A program made the position numbers and the translations under genes. A stretch of 11,124 bases of DNA from Chloroflexota bacterium (GTDB lineage: Bacteria; Chloroflexota; Anaerolineae; Promineifilales; Promineifilaceae), in assembly GCA_008501785.1 (NCBI GenBank), contig QQUD01000918.1, positions 1-11,124 on the forward strand, read 5' to 3'. The notes under the pieces were generated by a model, which saw only the letters and a program-made list of their open reading frames with translations, was not told the origin of the DNA and did not search any database. Positions 6,907 through 11,124 of the stretch are shown here, one piece after another (positions within the stretch are counted from its first letter, which is position 1; the number at the start of each line of letters is the position of its first letter).

Positions 6907-8117
6907 GCAGTCGTATTGATCCTAACGTGCTGTTAGATTTAAAAAAGTTTGGCGAAAAAGGCAGCGTCAATATTGAAGCGTGTTTCAACTGCGGAACTTG
7001 CACCGCAACGTGCCCACTGACCAGTGATGATCATCCGTTTCCACGAAATTCTCTGCGATTGGTGCAGATGGGTTTAACAGACCGGCTCACGAACAGCCTG
7101 GACCCCTGGCTTTGTTATTACTGTGGCGATTGCACAGCAACTTGCCCACGGGGAGCCGAACCTGCTGAAGCGCAAATGGCGCTGCGACGCTGGTTAACGG
7201 CTCAATATGATTGGACGGGACTGGCCCGAAAATTTTATACCTCAAAGGTATGGGAGATTGGGTCTGTCTTAGTGGTAAGCGCGTTGGTAATCCTGGCCTT
7301 TGTTTTCTTTCATGGCCCTATCGTAACTGAACGAGTTGAGTTGAACACGTTTGCCCCTGTTGAAATTGTTCACTTTTGGGATTGGGTGATGGCTGGCTTT
7401 CTCTCGTTCTTTTTGTTAACCAATGCATGGCGCATGGTCACATTCACCATGCGGCGCGGGAAACAAAAAAAGATACCGTTGTCAATTTATGTGAGCGAAC
7501 TGTGGCATTTACCATATCACTTTGCTACGCAAAAGCAGTGGTCGTCTTGTGCAGAAGAACGGCCGTCTTGGATTACACACCTGTTTTTGGTCAGCGGCTA
7601 TGTGTTAATGCTTGTCATCATCGTGTTCTTTTTGAAGTGGTTCCAAACTGACAATATCTATCCAATCTGGCATCTACAGCGGTGGTTAGGATATTACGCC
7701 ACCATTGTGCTGCTGTACGGAGCCGGACGCGCCATTTGGGGGCGTGTGCAAAAGGCACGACAGATGCATCGCTTCTCCCATACCAGCGACTGGATGTTCC
7801 CCATCTTGCTGTTTGCGGTCACTTTGTCAGGCATTTTGGTCCACATTTTTCGTTATGCGGGGCTGCCGCTGGCAACCTATGTCACGTATGTGATTCATTT
7901 AGCGTTGTTGGTGCCGATGTTGGTTTTGGAGGTGCCATTTGGCAAATGGTCGCATCTAGCGTATCGGCCATTAGCCATCTATTTTGAAGCAGTGCAAATT
8001 AAAGCAAAAGAAATGGAATCGGCCGAATTAGCACCGGCCACAATTAAAAAGAGTTCCACTGGATCGAACGGAAATAAAGAAAATGGGACGCAGATTTACG
8101 CGGATAAACGCAGATAA
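6903..8117 (+). CDS. qmoC: QmoC-like protein: HdrC-type iron-sulfur domain fused to membrane cytochrome b-like domain
   Basis: The N-terminal domain has two complete [4Fe-4S] motifs, CFNCGTCTATCP (27-38) and CYYCGDCTATCP (71-82), as in HdrC. The rest is a membrane domain with about six hydrophobic segments (near 117-138, 157-180, 222-247, 261-281, 297-318, 325-345). Histidines in or beside helices (157, 226, 289, 293, 314, 332) could hold b-type haem. This HdrC plus HdrE fusion is the QmoC plan, the subunit that links HdrA-like flavoproteins to the quinone pool. At 404 residues it is of normal length. GGAGGG lies 6 nt before the ATG. The last ten residues, GTQIYADKRR (395-404), are encoded by the palindromic repeat starting at 8085, so the native C-terminus was probably altered by that element. 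The preceding region (KKSSTGSNGNKEN) is low-complexity and polar, so the change is likely tolerated. Confidence 0.9.
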   Translation: MSSRIDPNVLLDLKKFGEKGSVNIEACFNCGTCTATCPLTSDDHPFPRNSLRLVQMGLTDRLTNSLDPWLCYYCGDCTATCPRGAEPAEAQMALRRWLTAQYDWTGLARKFYTSKVWEIGSVLVVSALVILAFVFFHGPIVTERVELNTFAPVEIVHFWDWVMAGFLSFFLLTNAWRMVTFTMRRGKQKKIPLSIYVSELWHLPYHFATQKQWSSCAEERPSWITHLFLVSGYVLMLVIIVFFLKWFQTDNIYPIWHLQRWLGYYATIVLLYGAGRAIWGRVQKARQMHRFSHTSDWMFPILLFAVTLSGILVHIFRYAGLPLATYVTYVIHLALLVPMLVLEVPFGKWSHLAYRPLAIYFEAVQIKAKEMESAELAPATIKKSSTGSNGNKENGTQIYADKRR

Positions 8118-8189
8118 AGAATTAAAAAGTCTGCGGAATCATGAAAATCTGTGAAGCTGCCTATGGCAGCAATCTGCGTTCTATTTCCC
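8085..8189. repeat. CGCAGAT-type palindromic repeat, copy 1 (overlaps 3' end of QmoC-like gene)
   Basis: The left arm holds ACGCAGATT (8088-8096), then variants ACGCGGAT and ACGCAGAT in tandem. The right side holds TCTGCGG, AATCTGTG and AATCTGCGT (8171-8179). The outer ACGCAGATT and AATCTGCGT pair perfectly. Inside the right half is a compact hairpin, GCTGCC-TAT-GGCAGC (8156-8170). The same arm sequence recurs in copy 2 (8640-8709). The element covers the last ten codons of the QmoC-like gene and most of the gap to the DsrE-like gene, where it may also act on transcript stability or termination. Confidence 0.8.
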
Positions 8190-8226
8190 GGCATATCCTA
8201 TTGAGCCTAAAAGTATTTAATTTTTT

Positions 8227-8231
8227 GGAGG
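8227..8231 (+). promoter_or_regulatory. Strong ribosome binding site of the DsrE-like gene
   Basis: GGAGG lies 6 nt upstream of the ATG at 8238 and supports independent initiation of the DsrE-like gene after the repeat-filled gap. Confidence 0.6.
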
Positions 8232-8237
8232 TTAGAC

Positions 8238-8615
8238 ATGAGTGAAAATGGAAATGGAAAAATGGTTGTTGTTTGCAATCATGCGGACGCGCCGCATGTG
8301 ATGCCGACACTGATTATGAGTGCTTCTGGTGCAGCGATTGGCGATGACGTGCTGGTGTTTTTCTGCCCTGGTGGTGCGCAAGCGCTGGTAAAAGGCGAGC
8401 TGGAAAAGATTCAAGCGAAGAAGCTAAAGGGCTTACCTGATCCGGTACAGCTTTATGATGACATTATTGCAGAAGGTGGACGCGTTATTTTGTGTGAATT
8501 AGCGCTGGAGAACAAAGATATTAAGGTCGAAGATGTGCGTGAAGGTGTCGAAATTCTGAATGCACCTTCCTTCCTGCTAGATGCCCAGGGTGCAGGTCTT
8601 TCTTTTGTGTTCTAG
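8238..8615 (+). CDS. DsrE-family sulfurtransferase-like protein
   Basis: The 125-residue product shows the alpha/beta pattern of the DsrE/DsrF superfamily. These are an N-terminal strand MVVVCNHADAP (9-19), helix, strand DDVLVFFCPGGAQAL (36-50), strand GGRVILCELAL (80-90), and the closing VREGVEILNAPSFLLDAQGAGLSFVF (100-125). C86 sits where DsrE/DsrE2 proteins carry the conserved Cys (ACxMS-type segment); C13 and C43 are additional. Such proteins bind sulfane sulfur as persulfide and exchange it with TusA. The gene lies 120 nt after the QmoC-like gene on the same strand, and a TusA-like gene opens the operon, so a TusA-DsrE relay serving the Hdr/Qmo-like complex is plausible. This is inferred. 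The alternative is a DsrE2-like accessory protein without catalytic role. Confidence 0.8.
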   Translation: MSENGNGKMVVVCNHADAPHVMPTLIMSASGAAIGDDVLVFFCPGGAQALVKGELEKIQAKKLKGLPDPVQLYDDIIAEGGRVILCELALENKDIKVEDVREGVEILNAPSFLLDAQGAGLSFVF

Positions 8616-8639
8616 GAATCTATCGGAGAAAGAATAATA

Positions 8640-8709
8640 GGACGCAGATTTTCATGATAAACGCTGATTAAGAATAAAAAATCTGCGTTTATCCGCGTCA
8701 TCTGCGTCC
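8640..8709. repeat. CGCAGAT-type palindromic repeat, copy 2
   Basis: This 70-bp element has perfect outer arms GGACGCAGAT (8640-8649) and ATCTGCGTCC (8700-8709). Inside, ATAAACGCTGATT and AATCTGCGTTTAT pair with one mismatch around a short A-rich loop, so the whole unit can fold into one long hairpin. Its left arm matches the left arm of copy 1, 555 bp upstream. It sits 25 nt after the DsrE-like stop codon, where it could end transcription or protect the 3' end. The two copies bracket the DsrE-like gene. Confidence 0.85.
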
Positions 8710-8759
8710 AAAATTCTTAATTCTTTTATTCAGGAACAACGCTACAGAAATATTGGTCT

Positions 8760-8792
8760 GGTTGCGGCCTGGTTGAATCCCAGGCCACAACC
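8760..8792 (+). promoter_or_regulatory. Long hairpin in the leader of the NifX-like gene
   Basis: GGTTGCGGCCTGG (8760-8772) pairs with CCAGGCCACAACC (8780-8792) over 13 positions with one mismatch, around a 7-nt loop (TTGAATC). It ends 16 nt before the ATG of the NifX-like gene. No T-run follows, so an intrinsic terminator is unlikely. An RNA structure that affects translation or mRNA stability is possible. It does not share sequence with the neighbouring CGCAGAT repeats. Confidence 0.55.
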
Positions 8793-8808
8793 GGGAATGG
8801 AAACATAG

Positions 8809-9213
8809 ATGAAAATTGCGGCAGTAACGGACGACGGGCAAGTAATCAGTGCTCATTTTGGGCGAGCAACAAAATATGCTGTTTTGACGGTGGAAAACGG
8901 CCGTATTGTTAACAGCGAAATCCGAGCCAAAATCGGTCACCGGGAATTTCAAAGCGAAGGACATGACCACGACCACCATCACGACCACCGTGGCAGAGGG
9001 TTTGGACACCATTCAGAGGAAAAACATCGACGCATGTTTGAGACAATCACCGATTGTGAGGTTGTTTTGGCGCGTGGCATGGGGCGAGGTGCCTACAATG
9101 ACATGCAACAAATGGGGATTCGCCCAATTTTGACGGATATTGTGGATGTGGAAACGGCCGTTTGGGAAGTTGTGAATGACAGCATTGTAGACCATTCTGA
9201 GCGGCTGCATTGA
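8809..9213 (+). CDS. NifX/NifB-domain (dinitrogenase Fe-Mo cofactor biosynthesis family) protein with His-rich loop
   Basis: The 134 residues begin MKIAAVTDDGQVISAHFGRATKYAVLTVENGRI, the opening of the NifX/NafY/NifB C-terminal domain family. They close with the paired segment ITDCEVVLARGMGRGAYNDMQQMGIRPILTDIVDVETAV (80-118), which carries the family's conserved C83 and GMGxGAY. Between them is an insert rich in His and Asp (52-74: HDHDHHHDHRGRGFGHH), which suggests metal binding. In nitrogenase systems this fold holds iron-molybdenum cofactor precursors; stand-alone members occur in many anaerobes without nitrogenase. No nif genes are visible here, so a general Fe-S or metal-handling role near the Hdr cluster is more likely. 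This is inferred. The ribosome binding site is weak, and a strong hairpin lies just upstream. Confidence 0.88.
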   Translation: MKIAAVTDDGQVISAHFGRATKYAVLTVENGRIVNSEIRAKIGHREFQSEGHDHDHHHDHRGRGFGHHSEEKHRRMFETITDCEVVLARGMGRGAYNDMQQMGIRPILTDIVDVETAVWEVVNDSIVDHSERLH

Positions 9214-9265
9214 GGTGAACGTTAACGGCCGTTTCAATTCAATTGATAAGGGGTGGAATAGGACT

Positions 9266-9691
9266 ATGGATTTGAAAGCAATCATGAAAAATGCGACGAT
9301 ATACGGTTTGGCAAGTGCCTTGCTATTTGCCGGTCTGTTTCCATTGTTGTGTATTTCAAGAGATATTGGAAGCAATGTGGTTTTAGGAGCAATTTCAGGA
9401 GTTGTTTCAGGCATATTGATTTCTATCGTCGTGGGTATGTTTGATCACATACAAATACGTAAAGAGATAGCAACTGGCGTTGTTTCCTGGCCCAGACTGA
9501 ATATCTTTGTTGGTGCTTTGACGGGTGCATTCATTACAACTGGTATCGTTATTAGTATGGTTCAATTGGTCGGTTTTGTGAGTAATTCACAAATTCCAAT
9601 TATTTTTGGGGTGCCTCTTTGCTTATTGATTGGCATACCACTTGGCATCATGATCGGGCTGCTAATCGGAGCCAGTTGGCACTCAAGGTGA
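9266..9691 (+). CDS. Four-helix glycine-rich membrane protein, tandem paralogue 1
   Basis: I do not recognise the family. From the ATG at 9266 the product is 141 residues with four hydrophobic segments (about 10-30, 36-58, 76-100, 109-135). They contain many Gly and small residues, and a short basic loop (HIQIRKEIATG) follows segment 2. The layout and closing block PLGIMIGLLIGASW match the next gene (PLGIVMGLTIGGSW), so the two arose by tandem duplication. An in-frame GTG at 9215 would add 17 residues. I prefer 9266 because the extension is polar and unlike the paralogue, and a purine-rich AAGGGGTGGAATAGGA precedes it. No signal peptide or catalytic motif is visible. Function unknown; a small integral membrane protein, possibly paired with its paralogue. 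Confidence 0.7.
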   Translation: MDLKAIMKNATIYGLASALLFAGLFPLLCISRDIGSNVVLGAISGVVSGILISIVVGMFDHIQIRKEIATGVVSWPRLNIFVGALTGAFITTGIVISMVQLVGFVSNSQIPIIFGVPLCLLIGIPLGIMIGLLIGASWHSR

Positions 9692-9692
9692 A

Positions 9693-10154
9693 ATGGTGTG
9701 CGTCATGAACAAGAATTTGAGGACATTGCCCTTAGGTGCAATCGGCTTCGTTATTCTAGGTGCTGCTCTTTTTGCAGGTGTTTTTGCCTTACTAGGGCTA
9801 TCCCAGAACACGATTGAAGATTTGGTTTTTGGAACAGTTGTAGGCATCTTGTCGGGGATAGTCGTTGCTCTTGTCGTTGGCGTGATCAATCAAGCGCTTA
9901 TACAGCAGAAAAAGGAAATGGACCTGGTTGGTTGCTCAATTTGTAATGCAATCATCGGTGCATTTAGTGGCGCGATTGTGACGACATTTGTGGTGATCGT
10001 AATGGTGTCACTGATGCATTTCCCGGCAAACCCAGCAAATCCAGAATTTTGGGGCGTATTTTTGGGTAGACTAGTCGGAACGCCGCTTGGTATCGTGATG
10101 GGTTTAACCATTGGTGGCAGTTGGCGCTGGTTACAATTGCGACGGGTAGCCTAG
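9693..10154 (+). CDS. Four-helix glycine-rich membrane protein, tandem paralogue 2
   Basis: The 153-residue product has four hydrophobic segments. The first two read GAIGFVILGAALFAGVFALLGL and DLVFGTVVGILSGIVVALVVGV, parallel to paralogue 1 (LASALLFAGLFPLLCI and NVVLGAISGVVSGILISIVVGM). The last block PLGIVMGLTIGGSW also matches. The gene starts 1 nt after the stop of paralogue 1, so the two are almost certainly co-translated. A second ATG at 9705 would remove four residues (MVCV); the AAGG at 9685 is close to the first ATG, and the choice is open. The C-terminal tail is basic (RWLQLRRVA), probably cytoplasmic. I recognise no family. The duplication suggests a hetero-oligomer, but nothing in the sequence gives a function. 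Confidence 0.75.
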   Translation: MVCVMNKNLRTLPLGAIGFVILGAALFAGVFALLGLSQNTIEDLVFGTVVGILSGIVVALVVGVINQALIQQKKEMDLVGCSICNAIIGAFSGAIVTTFVVIVMVSLMHFPANPANPEFWGVFLGRLVGTPLGIVMGLTIGGSWRWLQLRRVA

Positions 10155-10171
10155 GTCCCCTTGGACTTTGC

Positions 10172-10204
10172 AGATTGGTCCAATCTCAGAGATTGGACCA
10201 ATCT
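10172..10204. terminator. Paired palindrome between convergent genes (AGATTGG half-sites), likely bidirectional terminator
   Basis: AGATTGGTCCAATCT (10172-10186) and AGATTGGACCAATCT (10190-10204) are perfect reverse complements separated by CAG, giving a 15-bp stem with a 3-nt loop. Each 15-mer is also a palindrome by itself, with 7-bp arms around a central T or A. The element lies between the end of the membrane protein gene and the end of the convergent LysR gene, the position expected for a shared terminator. No long T-run is present on either side, so it may instead be a dispersed repeat unit. Confidence 0.65.
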
Positions 10205-10228
10205 TACCAGGTTAAAAACAAACGAAAC

Positions 10229-11124
10229 CTAAGGAGATCGAGCGAGGCGCAATAAATCTGCATTCGTTGGATCATGAACGAATCCCCAAAACACCTCCTG
10301 TGGGCGATGGGGTGTGTCGAGAACGGGGCGAACCATGTACACTTTTCGCCTTAGTTCTAGGCCGGTAACAGAAACGGCCGTTACACGCCCCATTGCCTCA
10401 GCCGCAATAGTTGCCAGCGAAGATACAAACGAGATTGCATAGCCTGCCTCAACAGTCATCACAATCGCTTCTGCATTGCCTAACTCAAGAAAGATATTCA
10501 GGTCATCCAGGGTAATATCATGTTTTGCTAACTCAGTCAGCAGTACCCGGCGTGTGCCTGATGTAGACTCACGCATGATGATTTGCTCTTCGAGTAAGTC
10601 AGCAGGATCGATGGATAGGCGTAAAGACCAAGGATGGTCTGCTGGCACAATCAAGGTGATGAAATCGTTGAAAAACTCCTGGCATTCCAATCCATTCCCA
10701 CAGATATTGTCGCTGCTAACAACACCCAGATTAGCCTCTCCTTCCAACAACCGAATCATGATGTGTTCGGGCGTGCAGGCCAGGATGCTGACTTGAATAC
10801 CTGGATAACGTTGACAAAAACGGGCGGCGAGTTGTGGCAAGATATACTTACCCGCTGTTGTGCTGCACGCAATTCGGAGGTGTCCGGCAATTTCCTCCTT
10901 GCGAGAAGCCATCATCTCCTCTACTTGAATCGCCTGGTGTACCAACTTGTGCGCCCAGGGTAACAGTAACCGGCCTGTCTCAGTTAGCTTGAGATTGTGG
11001 CCAGAGCGAATGAACAACTCTCCGCCTAACGACCCTTCAAGTGTTTTAATATGGTGGCTGACTGTCGGTTGAGTGAGATGCAAGCGTTTCGATGCTCCGG
11101 AAAAGCTCAAATTTTCAGCGGCGT
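10229..11124 (-). CDS. LysR-family transcriptional regulator (5' end outside window)
   Basis: The reading frame is open to the right edge (AAENLSFSGASKRLHLTQPTVSHH), so about ten N-terminal residues are missing and 297 are visible. The N-terminal helix-turn-helix, through KTLEGSLGGELFIRSGHNLKLTETG, is textbook LysR. The effector domain starts RIACSTTAGKYILPQLAARFCQRYPGIQV. It contains IMRESTSGTRRVL and LGNAEAIVMTVEAGYAISFVS, blocks typical of the CysL/YeiE/CbbR-like subgroup. In that subgroup CysL and YeiE act in sulfite or cysteine metabolism, which would suit the nearby sulfur cluster. The subgroup assignment is by eye and the effector is unknown. The gene is convergent with the membrane protein pair, so its own target promoter probably lies outside the window. 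Confidence 0.9.
   Translation of the reverse strand, partial: AAENLSFSGASKRLHLTQPTVSHHIKTLEGSLGGELFIRSGHNLKLTETGRLLLPWAHKLVHQAIQVEEMMASRKEEIAGHLRIACSTTAGKYILPQLAARFCQRYPGIQVSILACTPEHIMIRLLEGEANLGVVSSDNICGNGLECQEFFNDFITLIVPADHPWSLRLSIDPADLLEEQIIMRESTSGTRRVLLTELAKHDITLDDLNIFLELGNAEAIVMTVEAGYAISFVSSLATIAAEAMGRVTAVSVTGLELRRKVYMVRPVLDTPHRPQEVFWGFVHDPTNADLLRLARSP

Larger units (their letters stand above)
1163..10382. repeat. Dispersed 10-bp palindrome AACGGCCGTT, eight exact copies
   Basis: Exact copies start at 1163, 3699, 5690, 6196, 6431, 9153, 9224 and 10373. One-mismatch copies occur at 1041, 3168, 4533, 7558 and 8896. Seven exact copies lie inside coding sequence, the eighth in the leader of the first membrane protein gene. 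In the coding copies only two reading frames are used, giving N-G-R or T-A-V. The span given covers first to last copy; the sites themselves are 10 bp each. The pattern resembles the HIP1 palindrome of cyanobacteria in kind, not in sequence. Confidence 0.85.

Noticed and set aside
2196..8117. Methanogen-type heterodisulfide reductase (HdrABC)
   Set aside because: No HdrB with CCG cysteine domains is present, and the HdrC part is fused to a membrane domain, which points to a Qmo-like complex.
8085..8709. CRISPR array
   Set aside because: There are only two imperfect units 555 bp apart with a gene between them, no regular spacers, and no cas genes.
8809..9213. Nitrogen fixation gene cluster
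   Set aside because: Only the NifX-type domain is present; no nifHDK, nifB radical SAM or other nif gene is visible.
9215..9265. GTG start for the first membrane protein gene
   Set aside because: It would add a polar 17-residue extension unlike the paralogue, while the ATG at 9266 has a purine-rich upstream stretch. It is not fully excluded.

Overview
The window looks like chromosomal DNA of a free-living bacterium with intermediate G+C content. Its gene types (a CpaE-like ATPase, a CBS-containing family II pyrophosphatase, an HdrA/Qmo-type redox cluster) and its load of short palindromic repeats would fit a Chloroflexota lineage such as Anaerolineae or Ardenticatenia. That placement is an inference from gene content; no marker gene here fixes it. 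There are no rRNA, tRNA, CRISPR, transposase or phage genes.

Layout. At 1-423 is the 3' end of a CpaE/MinD-like ATPase gene, followed by a palindromic intergenic element. At 608-1963 is a complete manganese-dependent (family II) inorganic pyrophosphatase gene with an inserted CBS region. From 2196 to 8117, seven genes on the + strand form a tight unit: an ArsR-family regulator, a TusA-like sulfur carrier, an MvhD-like iron-sulfur protein, a short HdrA, a long HdrA, a small winged-helix protein, and a QmoC-like protein that fuses HdrC iron-sulfur motifs to a membrane cytochrome b-like domain. Genes from 2837 onward overlap (4, 8, 1 and 4 nt) in all but the first junction. A DsrE-like gene (8238-8615) and a NifX/NifB-domain gene (8809-9213) follow, separated by copies of a CGCAGAT-type palindromic repeat. 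Two tandem paralogous four-helix membrane proteins (9266-10154) end against a convergent LysR-family regulator gene that runs off the right edge.

How the genes fit together. HdrA-like + HdrA-like + HdrC/cytochrome b without HdrB is the architecture of the quinone-linked Qmo complex of sulfate reducers and sulfur oxidizers. In classical QmoB an MvhD domain is fused at the C-terminus; here a separate MvhD-like protein is encoded. No aprBA, dsrAB or HdrB gene is present. Instead the complex is bracketed by two sulfur-trafficking families, TusA and DsrE. The most economical reading is a membrane complex exchanging electrons between quinones and a cytoplasmic reaction involving carrier-bound sulfane sulfur, under a cysteine-containing ArsR repressor. 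The direction of electron flow and the substrate cannot be read from sequence.

The most notable points are: complementary cofactor loss between the two HdrA proteins; relocated cysteines in the MvhD-like protein; a winged-helix gene translationally locked between complex subunits; a repeat element that supplies the last ten codons of the QmoC-like gene; two intergenic elements with the same palindrome design; and eight exact copies of the palindrome AACGGCCGTT, a HIP1-like over-representation.
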